Under the pieces are notes generated by a model. It was not told where the DNA came from, did no database searches, and saw nothing but the letters and a program-made list of their open reading frames with translations. This document shows positions 1-7,890 of a stretch of DNA of 64,000 bases, piece by piece. The position numbers and the translations under genes are program-made. This DNA comes from Microbacteriaceae bacterium VKM Ac-2854 (lineage in GTDB: Bacteria > Actinomycetota > Actinomycetes > Actinomycetales > Microbacteriaceae), in contig JABMLH010000001.1 in the NCBI GenBank assembly GCA_013205085.1, positions 248,001-312,000 of the forward strand. The letters are read 5' to 3'. Within the stretch, counting starts at the first letter, position 1; every line of letters begins with the position of its first letter.

Positions 1-1413
1 GCGCTCGACATCGGCGACCCCCGGCCCGCTGTCCGAGACCTGGATCAGCAGTTCGCCCGAATCCGAGAGCCCGAGGTACACCTCCACCCACGGCTCCGGT
101 GAACCCGCGGCGGCGTCGAAGGCGTTGTCGATCAGGTTGCCCAGGATGGTGACCAGCTCGCCGGGATCCAGGCCCTGCGTGCCCGGCGCGAGGTGGGTCT
201 CCAGGTGCAGCTCGACCCCGCGCTCGCGCGCCTGCGCGGCCTTGCCCAGCATCAGCGCGGCGATCACCGGCTCGTGCACCGAGCCGAGCACCCTGTCGGC
301 GAGCCGCTGCGAGAGGTTCAGCTCGCCGGCCGCGAACTCCAGCGCCTCCTGAGTTCGCCCGAGCTCGATCAGCGAGGCGATGGTGTGCAGCCGGTTGCTG
401 TGCTCGTGGGTCTGCGAACGCAGCGCATCCGACATCGTCCGCATCGACTCCAGCTCTCCAGTCACTCGCTGCAATTCGGTGCGATCGCGCAGGGTGGTCA
501 CGGTGCCGAGGGTGCGGCCGTCGGCCGCGGCGGGCCGCTCGTTCACGACCAGGACCCGGTCGTGCGTGAGCACGAGCCGATCGGCGACCGGATCGGGCGC
601 GAGCAGCACCTCGCGCAGGCCGTCGGGCACGTCGAGATCGGCGACGGGGATCGGGATGCGCACGCCGACCAGGCCGAGAAGTTCCAGCGCGTGGTCGTTC
701 GCCAGCACGAGCCGCTGCTTGTCGTCGACCAGCAGCAGGCCCTCGCGCACCGAGTGCAGCACTGACTCGTAGTACGCGAACACTTGGCTCATCTGCTCGG
801 GCCCGCGCCCGCCGGTGACCCGGCGCAGGTAGCGCGCCAGCAGCCAGGAGGCGAGGCCGCCCAGCGCGACCGTCGCCAGTGCCGCCCACGCGACGAACTG
901 GATCCGCGAGCCGAAGCTCGCATCCACCGCGGTCAGCGTCACCCCGGCGGACACGAGTGCCACGATCTCGCCGTCGGCGCTGCGGATGGGCGCGACCGCG
1001 CGCACGGACGGGCCGAGTGTGCCCGCATAGGTCTCGGTGAAGGTCTCGCCGCGCAGGGCCGGGGCGATGGTTCCGATGAAGCTCTTGCCGATCTCGTCGC
1101 GGTCGCGGTGCGTGTACCGGGTGCGGTCGGGGTTCATGATCGTGAGAAAACCCACGCCGGTGTCGGCCATCACCGCCTCCGCGTAGGGCTGCAGCAGCGC
1201 GGAGGGATCCGCCGTCTGCACCTGCTCGATCACGAACGGGTTGTCGGCCACGGTGCGCGCGACCAGCAGCCCGCGCTGAGCCGCTTCCTCCGTGGCGCGC
1301 CCCCGCGCATCCGCTGCGAGCACCGCCATGGCGACGCCCGCGGCGAGGAGGATGCACACCAGCTGCACCGCGAACAGGCGCGCGGCGATGCTCGTGCCCT
1401 GCCAGCGGCGCAT
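1..1413 (-). CDS. sensor histidine kinase, DcuS/CitA-like (3' end outside window)
   Basis: This is the membrane sensor kinase of a two-component system of the CitA/DcuS/DctS type, which senses citrate or C4-dicarboxylates. ATG at 1413 is preceded by a strong AGGAGG. Residues 15-35 are a membrane helix. An extracytoplasmic PASC-like sensor follows, and a second helix lies near 170-190. A cytoplasmic PAS domain runs about 215-310. The dimerisation box contains THEHSNRLHTI with the likely phospho-acceptor His336. The HATPase domain shows the N-box-like NLIDNAFDAA and the G1 box DSGPGV, and the window ends right after it, so roughly 70-90 residues and probably the response regulator lie outside. 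It is divergent from dctA, which suggests it controls that transporter; this is inferred from context. Confidence 0.93.
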   Translation of the reverse strand, partial: MRRWQGTSIAARLFAVQLVCILLAAGVAMAVLAADARGRATEEAAQRGLLVARTVADNPFVIEQVQTADPSALLQPYAEAVMADTGVGFLTIMNPDRTRYTHRDRDEIGKSFIGTIAPALRGETFTETYAGTLGPSVRAVAPIRSADGEIVALVSAGVTLTAVDASFGSRIQFVAWAALATVALGGLASWLLARYLRRVTGGRGPEQMSQVFAYYESVLHSVREGLLLVDDKQRLVLANDHALELLGLVGVRIPIPVADLDVPDGLREVLLAPDPVADRLVLTHDRVLVVNERPAAADGRTLGTVTTLRDRTELQRVTGELESMRTMSDALRSQTHEHSNRLHTIASLIELGRTQEALEFAAGELNLSQRLADRVLGSVHEPVIAALMLGKAAQARERGVELHLETHLAPGTQGLDPGELVTILGNLIDNAFDAAAGSPEPWVEVYLGLSDSGELLIQVSDSGPGVADVER

Positions 1414-1534
1414 CGGACCTCCTCGTCTCGCCTCCGATTCTCGCCTGCCCACGCGCCTCGTGGCCGTTTCCCCCGCGAACACTATGAACACAACCCGCGG
1501 TGTCGCCTTCGTGCGCCGCACCATCGACTCCTCA

Positions 1535-1579
1535 GCGAAAAGTTGCAGCCCCCGCCCGCTGAGGGCTGCAACTTTTCGC
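1535..1579. repeat. inverted repeat, GAAAAGTTGCAGCC family, copy 1
   Basis: Perfect 16-bp arms at 1535-1550 and 1564-1579 (core GAAAAGTTGCAGCC / GGCTGCAACTTTTC) enclose a 13-base loop. The copy lies in the divergent histidine kinase/dctA intergenic region, 55 bases before the dctA start, so it does not look like an ordinary terminator here. The same arms recur at 3000-3044 and 45419-45461. The rest of the 1414-1634 interval should hold both promoters, but I see no convincing -35/-10 pair. Confidence 0.9.
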
Positions 1580-1634
1580 CACAATGCTGCACCCCACCCA
1601 TGCACTGCACTCGACGGAGAGAACAGGAACCCCG

Positions 1635-2987
1635 ATGATGACGAAAGCCACCAAGCGACGGACGCTGGATAAGAACCATTACCTGTACCTGGCGGTGATC
1701 GTGGCGGTGTTCGCCGGCATCGTCGTCGGGTTGGCCGCCCCCGAGGTCGGCAAGGCGCTGGTGCCGGTCGGCAAGGCGTTCGTCGGCCTGATCCGGATGA
1801 TGATCGCGCCGATCATCTTCTGCACGATCGTGATCGGCGTGGGCTCGATCGCCAAGGCGGCGACCGTCGGCAAGGTCGGCGGCCTGGCGCTGGGCTACTT
1901 CATCGTGATGTCGACCTTCGCGCTCGGCATCGGCCTCGTGGTCGGCAACATCCTGCACCCGGGCGAGGGTCTGAACATCGCCGGCGCCACCTTCGACACC
2001 ACGGATCTGAAGGCCGAGTCGACCGAGGAGTTCATCCTCGGCATCATCCCCACAACGCTCTTCTCCGCCCTCGTCGGCGACAGCGTGCTGCAGACCCTGT
2101 TCGTGGCCCTGCTGGTCGGCTTCGCGCTGCAGAAGATGGGCGACAAGGCCACCCCGATCATGGGAGCGATCAAGTCGTTGCAGGCGCTGGTGTTCCGCAT
2201 CTTGTCGATGGTGCTCTGGGTCGCCCCGATCGGCGCGTTCGGCGCCATCGCGGGCGTCGTCGGCTCCACCGGTTGGGGCGCGGTCGTCGCACTGGCCACC
2301 CTGATGGTCGGTTTCTACCTCACCTGCGCGATCTTCGTGGTCGTGGTGCTCGGCACCATCCTCCGCCTGGTCACCGGGGTGAACATCTTCTCGCTGATGA
2401 AGTACCTCGGCCGCGAGTACCTGCTGATCGTCGGCACCTCCTCCTCCGAGGCCGCGCTGCCGCGCCTGATCGCGAAGATGGAGCACCTCGGCGTCTCCAA
2501 GCCCGTGGTGGGCATCACCGTGCCGACCGGCTACTCCTTCAACCTCGACGGCACCGCGATCTACCTGACGATGGCCTCGCTCTTCATCGCCTCCGCGATG
2601 GGCACGCCGATGTCGATCCCGGAGCAGATCGGTCTGCTGCTGTTCATGATGATCGCCTCGAAGGGCGCGGCGGGAGTGACCGGCGCGGGCCTGGCGACGC
2701 TGGCCGGCGGCCTGCAGTCCTTCCGCCCCGACCTGGTCGACGGCGTCGGCGTCATCGCCGGCATCGACCGCTTTATGTCGGAGGCCCGCGCGGTGACCAA
2801 CTTCACCGGCAACGCGGTGGCCACCCTGCTCGTCGGCACCTGGACGCACGAGGTCGACAAGACCCAGGTGCGCGACGTGCTCGCCGGCCGCGCCCCCTTC
2901 GACGAGAAGAACATGATCGACGAGCACGCCCCGTCGATCACCGAGGGCATCGCCACCCTCACTGCCGAGGAGTCCGCCCGCCGCTAA
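1635..2987 (+). CDS. dctA: C4-dicarboxylate:cation symporter DctA (DAACS family)
   Basis: Imports succinate, fumarate, malate and similar C4-dicarboxylates with H+ or Na+ across the cytoplasmic membrane. The 450-residue product has the usual family length and its hallmarks: RMMIAPIIFCTIVIGV in the N-terminal half, the serine-rich hairpin GTSSSEAALPRL, GYSFNLDGTAIY, and GVTGAGLATLAG near the C-terminus. I start at ATG 1635 (MMTKATKRR) because GAGA/CAGGA lies just upstream; ATG 1638 is an alternative. An in-frame ATG at 1584 would read through intergenic palindromic DNA. It is divergent from a CitA/DcuS-type kinase and is flanked on both sides by copies of the same inverted repeat. Confidence 0.95.
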   Translation: MMTKATKRRTLDKNHYLYLAVIVAVFAGIVVGLAAPEVGKALVPVGKAFVGLIRMMIAPIIFCTIVIGVGSIAKAATVGKVGGLALGYFIVMSTFALGIGLVVGNILHPGEGLNIAGATFDTTDLKAESTEEFILGIIPTTLFSALVGDSVLQTLFVALLVGFALQKMGDKATPIMGAIKSLQALVFRILSMVLWVAPIGAFGAIAGVVGSTGWGAVVALATLMVGFYLTCAIFVVVVLGTILRLVTGVNIFSLMKYLGREYLLIVGTSSSEAALPRLIAKMEHLGVSKPVVGITVPTGYSFNLDGTAIYLTMASLFIASAMGTPMSIPEQIGLLLFMMIASKGAAGVTGAGLATLAGGLQSFRPDLVDGVGVIAGIDRFMSEARAVTNFTGNAVATLLVGTWTHEVDKTQVRDVLAGRAPFDEKNMIDEHAPSITEGIATLTAEESARR

Positions 2988-2999
2988 GCCGCCCCTCCA

Positions 3000-3044
3000 G
3001 CGAAAAGTTGCAGCCCTCGGCACGCCGGGGCTGCAACTTTTCGC
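3000..3044. repeat. inverted repeat, GAAAAGTTGCAGCC family, copy 2
   Basis: Arms of 17 bp (3000-3016 and 3028-3044) with an 11-base loop start 12 bases after the dctA stop codon. A hairpin at this place could terminate dctA, although no U-tract follows. The arm sequence is the same as at 1535-1579 and 45419-45461. Confidence 0.9.
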
Positions 3045-3124
3045 GTGGGAGGTCGCGCGAGGGAGGGGAGGGGCGCGACGGCGGGTAGCCTGGGCTGAGT
3101 GGATGTTCAGGAAGGGTGGGGCGG

Positions 3125-3514
3125 ATGTCGGCGGTGACCGGGCGGGCACGGATGACCGCCCCGCAGAGCGTCGCCGGGCTGGTTGTCGCGATGACCCTCG
3201 CGACGGCGTTCACGGGCTCGATCGCGATCGCCACCCTCGCCGGCGCGCACCACCTGCCGTGGCTGCTGGCGGCACCGTTCCTGCTCGCCGTGCTGATCCT
3301 GCCCCTGGCCTTCGCTCCGGGGCCCGGACGCTGGGGGCACCGCACCACGGGCGGCGAGCTGCTGCTGTGCTTCGCGGTCGACGCGGCCGCACTGCTCGCG
3401 ATGGTGCTGACCGCGGCGACGTCGAGTGCCGCCCCGGCTCTTATCCTCGGAGCGTTGCAGATCGTGGCGCTGCTGTGGTTCACGGTTCGGATCGGCACCC
3501 GCGCTCAGGAATGA
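3125..3514 (+). CDS. small integral membrane protein of unknown function
   Basis: The 129-residue product has four probable membrane helices (about residues 14-40, 43-63, 77-97 and 100-120) and a short polar tail. I chose ATG 3125 because AGGAAGGG sits about 8 bases upstream; GTG 3116 would overlap this ribosome binding site. It carries no motif I recognise. It stands alone between the dctA repeat and a convergent Wzz-like gene. A lone promoter-like TAGCCT lies at about 3088. Function unknown. Confidence 0.7.
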   Translation: MSAVTGRARMTAPQSVAGLVVAMTLATAFTGSIAIATLAGAHHLPWLLAAPFLLAVLILPLAFAPGPGRWGHRTTGGELLLCFAVDAAALLAMVLTAATSSAAPALILGALQIVALLWFTVRIGTRAQE

Positions 3515-3590
3515 AGCCGAGGAGGCCGACCGTGGCCGAATGCACCTCGGTATCAGCCATCCCGCTGCATTGCCGCGCAGGACATGACGT

Positions 3591-4331
3591 TCAACCGACC
3601 CGAAGGCGGCGTTCCCGACGTGTCCGGGCCGGATCGGCGTCATTTCCTGCGCGCACCGGCGACGCGTCGGGTCGGCGCAGCCACCGGAACGCGACGACGG
3701 CGCTGAGCAGCAGCGCCACGAGTCCCACGATCGTGAACGTCAGCGGAAGCGTGGTGCCGCTGGAGGCTCCGGCGACGGCCGCGCCCTCGTCCGTGACCGT
3801 GAGCGTCACCCGGGACTCCGGGGCGATCCCCTCCGCATCCTGCTGCGCTGCGACGGTGGCCAAGAACGCCTGCGTCGCGGAGCGGGACAGCGCCTCGGCC
3901 CGCTCCGGATCGGGCGAGGTGCCCAGGACCGAGAGCAGCGGAAGCGACAGCGGCCCCGTCGCGGTCTCATCCCGGATCGGCTGTGCCGTACGCGGCACCG
4001 CGCTGATGCTCTCGTCGGTCGCGAGGCCGCCGAGATCCACCTCGACGGCGCTGCGCACGTCGCTGCCGCTGACCAGATAGGCATAGACGGCTGCGGCCGC
4101 CGACAGGCTCTGCCGGGTCTCTGGTGTGACTCCGTCCTCGAGAACCTGGCCGGGGATCTGCGCGGCATTCGGATCGTTCGACCCGCCACCGAGCAGAACG
4201 GTGGTGGTGGCGCGATAGTCGACCGGGGACCGCAACACCACGGTGCCGTCGCGGATGGTGAGACCGAGGGCGAGCAGCAGCACGCCGACGAGAGCGGATC
4301 CGATCACGAGGGCGAGGATTTTCGAGCGCAT
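3591..4331 (-). CDS. Wzz-like chain-length-determinant-type membrane protein
   Basis: The 246-residue protein has an N-terminal membrane helix (about 6-27), a long extracytoplasmic region and a second helix (about 193-215) followed by a basic tail. This is the topology of Wzz/YveK polysaccharide copolymerase proteins, which set polymer length. The early segment after helix 1 resembles the start of Wzz domains and the pre-helix-2 region is small-residue rich. No kinase domain is fused and no polysaccharide genes lie next to it, so it is either an orphan or only shares topology. GGAG precedes ATG 4331. Assignment by topology and length; moderate confidence. Confidence 0.55.
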   Translation of the reverse strand: MRSKILALVIGSALVGVLLLALGLTIRDGTVVLRSPVDYRATTTVLLGGGSNDPNAAQIPGQVLEDGVTPETRQSLSAAAAVYAYLVSGSDVRSAVEVDLGGLATDESISAVPRTAQPIRDETATGPLSLPLLSVLGTSPDPERAEALSRSATQAFLATVAAQQDAEGIAPESRVTLTVTDEGAAVAGASSGTTLPLTFTIVGLVALLLSAVVAFRWLRRPDASPVRAGNDADPARTRRERRLRVG

Positions 4332-4419
4332 TACTCCATCGTGCTATGCCGCACCTGTTGCGAGCCTGGACTGCTCGGTCGTGGATCGCCGCCGGATCGG
4401 GTCGGGCATGGAAAGCGCA

Positions 4420-5002
4420 TCATTCCTCGAACCGCGGTGGCACAGGCACGTGCGGCTTCACCGGGATCCCGTCGGACACGATCGCCGTCAGGATACGCGA
4501 GGTCCGGTCGGGGATGACCTCGCCGGGGTAGAGCTCTTCGTACATCGTCTCGGCGGCCTCGATGGAGAGGACCTCACAGACCGCGAGCAACTGACGGATG
4601 TCATCGACATCGCGGCCTGGGCGTCCGGCTTTCAGCTTCATCGCGAGGAGAGCGCGCGGGCGACGCGACCTGCACGACGATCCCGTGGCGTTCGTACAGC
4701 GTCCGCCATTGTGGCCCCTCGCCCCAGGCCGGCAGGAACTGCATCGCCTTGGCATTGAGCCAATCCTCGCCCCACCCTTCTTCCCGCGCCACGACCGCCG
4801 CAAGCGCCTCGATCTCCGGGCCGGGTTGGAGCCCGGCGTCGATATCGACGGTCGTGCGGCGATCGAAGTAGTTCAGTGCCAAGGCGGCGCCGCCGACGAT
4901 CCGGATGCCTGCGGTGATCTCACGTTCTCTCAAGAGGGTGATGAGGCGGGAGAGAGCCCGAATCACATCGTCACGGTCCAGAAGAATGGTGTTGGCGCTC
5001 AT
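4420..5002 (-). pseudogene. nucleotidyltransferase AbiEii-like, broken by a +1 frameshift
   Basis: The first frame (5002 to about 4660) encodes the nucleotidyltransferase core: IRIVGGAALALNYF, then RRTTVDIDAGL, the G-G-A and D-x-D pattern of polymerase-beta-like enzymes such as AbiEii toxins. The second frame carries the rest, beginning RALLAMKLKAGRPGRDVDDI and ending near 4420. Joining VASP (frame 1) to RALLAMK (frame 2) restores the usual family sequence and needs removal of exactly one base at about 4650-4660. The gene overlaps the upstream HTH gene by 4 bases. Either it is a real inactivating insertion in the toxin-like partner or a sequencing error. Confidence 0.85.
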
Positions 5003-5574
5003 ATGCTCCGCAGGGTCGAACTCTCGATCAAGATGTTGCGGCGGAGGAGTGTGTCGGGGACGTCACCCGGGTCGACGGGAATGTGGATGCTGCCAGAGGG
5101 TGGCTGCCACGGTGCGTCGAGGCGACGGCTTTCGCCGTCGATCCATGATGCGCGCGGCAGGCCGGATTCGTCCAGTCGCCACGCTGCGATCGCAGCGATT
5201 GCAGCGTCCCACCGGCGATCGCCGGTTGGGGCGGGCTCGGAGAGGCTCAAGCCCACGCGGAGCGCTCCGTCGACGGCGGCGAGGTTGTCCGCCTCCTGGA
5301 TCAGCAGGCGGAATGCCGTCGCATCGTCGACCGCTTGAAGCGCCGATCGGATGGCTTCCGCGATCGCCGCCACGTCCGGTAGCGCGGTAGGAATCGCGAT
5401 CAGCGAGTGCCGCGCACTGCGCAGGACCCGCTCCAGGGTTGCGGTCGTCGGAATCCGATGCCCGTGCTCGAACAGGGAGAGAGATGAGTTCGCGACCCCG
5501 GACAACTCCGACAGTCGGGATTGGCTCGATCCGCTCGCGCAACGAGCGGCGCGCAACAGAACGGATGCCGTCAT
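4999..5574 (-). CDS. XRE-type HTH regulator, antitoxin-like partner of an AbiEii-like nucleotidyltransferase
   Basis: The 191-residue protein has an N-terminal helix-turn-helix (about residues 5-60: SQSRLSELSGVANSSLSLFE is the recognisable Cro/CI pattern) and a longer alpha-helical C-terminal region of unknown role. Its stop overlaps the start of the nucleotidyltransferase gene (ATGA at 4999-5002), so the two are co-translated, as in two-gene toxin-antitoxin modules. GGAGG precedes ATG 5574. A TTTAC/GTAAA inverted repeat directly upstream is a plausible site for autoregulation. Its partner is frameshifted in this sequence. Confidence 0.8.
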   Translation of the reverse strand: MTASVLLRAARCASGSSQSRLSELSGVANSSLSLFEHGHRIPTTATLERVLRSARHSLIAIPTALPDVAAIAEAIRSALQAVDDATAFRLLIQEADNLAAVDGALRVGLSLSEPAPTGDRRWDAAIAAIAAWRLDESGLPRASWIDGESRRLDAPWQPPSGSIHIPVDPGDVPDTLLRRNILIESSTLRSI

Positions 5575-5594
5575 TCCGCTCCTCCATCCCCATG

Positions 5595-5610
5595 TTTACT
5601 AAAACGTAAA
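5595..5610. promoter_or_regulatory. candidate operator of the XRE/nucleotidyltransferase module
   Basis: Inverted repeat TTTAC (5595-5599), six bases, GTAAA (5606-5610), lying 21 bases before the HTH start codon in an AT-rich island that stands out in this GC-rich DNA. Position and symmetry suggest autoregulation; there is no direct proof. Confidence 0.5.
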
Positions 5611-5628
5611 AATCTTAGCACCGCCCCA

Positions 5629-6255
5629 TCACGCCAGCGCCGGCTCCACCGCGCGCTCGACCTTCTTCGTCAGCGGCACCCCGAGCAGCGGCAGGGTCAG
5701 GTTGCACAGCGGGCCGATCAGCAGCGCGAAGGCCACGGTGCCGACGCCCACGTTGCCGCCGAGCAGCCAGCCGACCAGCAGCACGGTCAGCTCGATGCCG
5801 GTGCGGCCCACCCAGAGCGGCCAGCCGGTGCGGCGCTGGATGCCGGTCATCAGGCCGTCGCGCGGGCCGGCGCCGAGTTGGGCGCCGATGTAGATGCCGC
5901 TCGCGACGGCGAGCAGCACGAGCCCCGCGGTGAACATCAGGCCCTTCGCCCACCACTCGCCGGGCGCCGGCAGCAACCAGACGCTGAGTTCGATGAACGG
6001 GCCCAGCAGCAGAACGTTCGCGACCGTGCCGATGCCCGGCTTCTGCTTCAACGGGATCCAGAGCAGCAGCACGAGGAGGCCGATGATGTTGGTCAGCAGC
6101 CCGAAGCCCAGGCCGGTGACGTTGACGAAGCCCTGGGCGAAGACGGTCCACGGATCCACACCGATGACCGCGCGGATCATCAGGGCGTCGGCGAAGCCGT
6201 AGACGGCGAGGCCGATCAGGAGCCGAGGGATGCGGACGTACAACGAAGTGGACAT
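5629..6255 (-). CDS. yczE: YczE/YitT-type integral membrane protein
   Basis: The 208-residue protein has about five membrane helices and features of the YczE/YyaS family, such as VDPWTVFAQG near residue 33 and GAGPRDGLMTGI near 132. The family's transported substrate is not established. ATG 6255 (MSTSLYVRIPRLL) was chosen because the longer reading to 6273 would run into the operator palindrome. It is transcribed divergently from a MocR-type regulator with a 62-base gap. In many bacteria such genes are paired with regulators called YczR, so this is very probably its cognate target. Confidence 0.88.
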   Translation of the reverse strand: MSTSLYVRIPRLLIGLAVYGFADALMIRAVIGVDPWTVFAQGFVNVTGLGFGLLTNIIGLLVLLLWIPLKQKPGIGTVANVLLLGPFIELSVWLLPAPGEWWAKGLMFTAGLVLLAVASGIYIGAQLGAGPRDGLMTGIQRRTGWPLWVGRTGIELTVLLVGWLLGGNVGVGTVAFALLIGPLCNLTLPLLGVPLTKKVERAVEPALA

Positions 6256-6262
6256 GCACCGA

Positions 6263-6300
6263 TCCAATCCCAAGATTGGACTTTCCGTCTCGGTCCAATT
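6263..6300. promoter_or_regulatory. palindromic operator between yczE and the MocR-type gene
   Basis: A perfect palindrome TCCAATC-ccaa-GATTGGA occupies 6263-6280, and a third half site TCCAATT sits at 6294-6300. These lie in the 62-base divergent gap and should overlap both promoters. For the plus strand a TACCTT -10-like box lies at 6305-6310. Repeated ATTGGA-type half sites fit binding by the adjacent GntR-HTH/aminotransferase regulator; this is inferred. Confidence 0.65.
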
Positions 6301-6317
6301 CAGCTACCTTGGCTCGT

Positions 6318-7754
6318 ATGGCAGATGTCCACTTCGGCGCGCGCGCCCTGCAGACCCTCCTCGGCGATTGGCGGGAGGAGCGTGGCACGCGCCCGGCCTA
6401 CCTCGCCCTCGCGGATCGCATCCGCCTGCTCGGCATCGACGGCCGCATCCCGGCCGACAGCCGCCTGCCTGCCGAGCGCGAGCTCGCCGCCAAGCTCGGC
6501 GTCAGCCGCACCACGGTCGCGGCCGCCTACCGCGAGTTGCGCGACGGCGGCTACCTCGAGAGTGTGCGCGGCTCGGGCAGCGTCACCCGGCTGCCCGGCG
6601 CCACCATCCACGCGGTGCCGAGCCTCGCGCCCGACTTCATCGACTTCACCCGCGCCGCCCTGCCGCCCGTGCCGGAGCTGACGGAGGCGTATCAGCGTGC
6701 GCTCACCGAGCTGCCGCGGTACTTCGACTCCGGCTCGTACGATCACATCGGCCGGCCGGTGCTGCGCCGGGCCATCGCCGATCGCTTCACCGAGCGCGGC
6801 CTGCCCACCACGCCCGACCAGATCATGGTCACCCTCGGGGCGCAGCACGCGATCGCGCTGGTCGCGCGCACCCTGCTCGCCCGCGGCGACCGCGCCCTGA
6901 TCGAGGCGCCGACGTATCCGCACGCCTACGAGGCGCTCCGGCTGGCCGGGGCGCGGTTGGTCACGGCGAACGTCGACGGCACCGACGGCTGGGACGGCGA
7001 CGGCCTGCTCGCCGCCATCCGCGGCACCAGCCCGACCCTCGGATACCTGATGCCCGACTTCCACAACCCCACGGGCCGCTCGATGTCGATTGAACTGCGC
7101 GAGGAGGCCATCGCCGCCGCCGCGCGCCAGGGCACGCTGCTGATCGCGGATGAGACCACCGCCGAGCTCGATATCGACCGGCGGATGCGCCCGCAGCCGT
7201 TCGCGACGTACGGCCAGGAGGGCTCGGTGATCTCGATCGGATCCGTCGGCAAGACGCTCTGGGGCGGCCTGCGCGTCGGCTGGATCCGCGCGGATCGCTC
7301 GCTGATCCGCAAATTCGTCGCGGCGCGCGCGGCGAATGATCTGGGCACGCCCATTCTCGAACAGCTGGTGGTCGCCGAGTTGCTGCCGCAGATGGATGCG
7401 GTGCTGGAACGGCGCCGGGAGCAGCTGGGTCGCGGCCGCGAACACCTGGAGCGCGAGCTGGCCGAGCGCATCCCGGAATGGACCGTTCCGCACGTGGCGG
7501 GCGGCCTGTCCACGTGGGTCAGCCTCGGCACCCCTGCCTCGTCGCAACTCGCCCTCGCCGCGCGGACGTTCGGACTACGGATCACGGCCGGCCCGCGCTT
7601 CGGCATCGACGGCGCGTTCGAGCGCTTCCTGCGCATCCCCATCGGCTTCAGCCCGGCGGAGACCACCCGCGCGGTCTCGGCGCTGGCGGAGGCGTGGGCG
7701 CAGGTCGCCCGCCATCCGTCGTCGGATGCGGGCTACCTCGCGGACGTCGTGTAG
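6318..7754 (+). CDS. MocR-family regulator (GntR HTH plus class I aminotransferase domain), YczR-like
   Basis: Transcription factor of 478 residues. The N-terminal winged helix (about 15-90) contains LAAKLGVSRTTVAAAYREL. The remainder is a fold-type I PLP domain with LPDF-type HNPTGR substrate loop, LLIADETTAEL, and SIGSVGKTLWGGLRVGWI, in which Lys312 should bind PLP. ATG 6318 was chosen; the in-frame ATG at 6276 would start inside the operator. The divergent neighbour is yczE. Proteins of this kind respond to PLP or an amino-acid-like ligand and regulate the adjacent transporter gene; the ligand cannot be read from sequence. Confidence 0.92.
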   Translation: MADVHFGARALQTLLGDWREERGTRPAYLALADRIRLLGIDGRIPADSRLPAERELAAKLGVSRTTVAAAYRELRDGGYLESVRGSGSVTRLPGATIHAVPSLAPDFIDFTRAALPPVPELTEAYQRALTELPRYFDSGSYDHIGRPVLRRAIADRFTERGLPTTPDQIMVTLGAQHAIALVARTLLARGDRALIEAPTYPHAYEALRLAGARLVTANVDGTDGWDGDGLLAAIRGTSPTLGYLMPDFHNPTGRSMSIELREEAIAAAARQGTLLIADETTAELDIDRRMRPQPFATYGQEGSVISIGSVGKTLWGGLRVGWIRADRSLIRKFVAARAANDLGTPILEQLVVAELLPQMDAVLERRREQLGRGREHLERELAERIPEWTVPHVAGGLSTWVSLGTPASSQLALAARTFGLRITAGPRFGIDGAFERFLRIPIGFSPAETTRAVSALAEAWAQVARHPSSDAGYLADVV

Positions 7755-7890
7755 CAGCTGCCACTCCGGAGCGGACGGGCTGCGCCCGCGGTATTCAACG
7801 TCTCCCGTGCTGTGGGGCGGCGGAGTCGCGTCCGGACCATCCACCCCGCGACGGACGCCGTCGCTCCCGCGCCCTGACAGACTTGCGCGC

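Noticed and set aside
1482-3149. Minus-strand open frame covering dctA
   Set aside because: Low-complexity shadow of dctA; it also runs through both inverted repeats.
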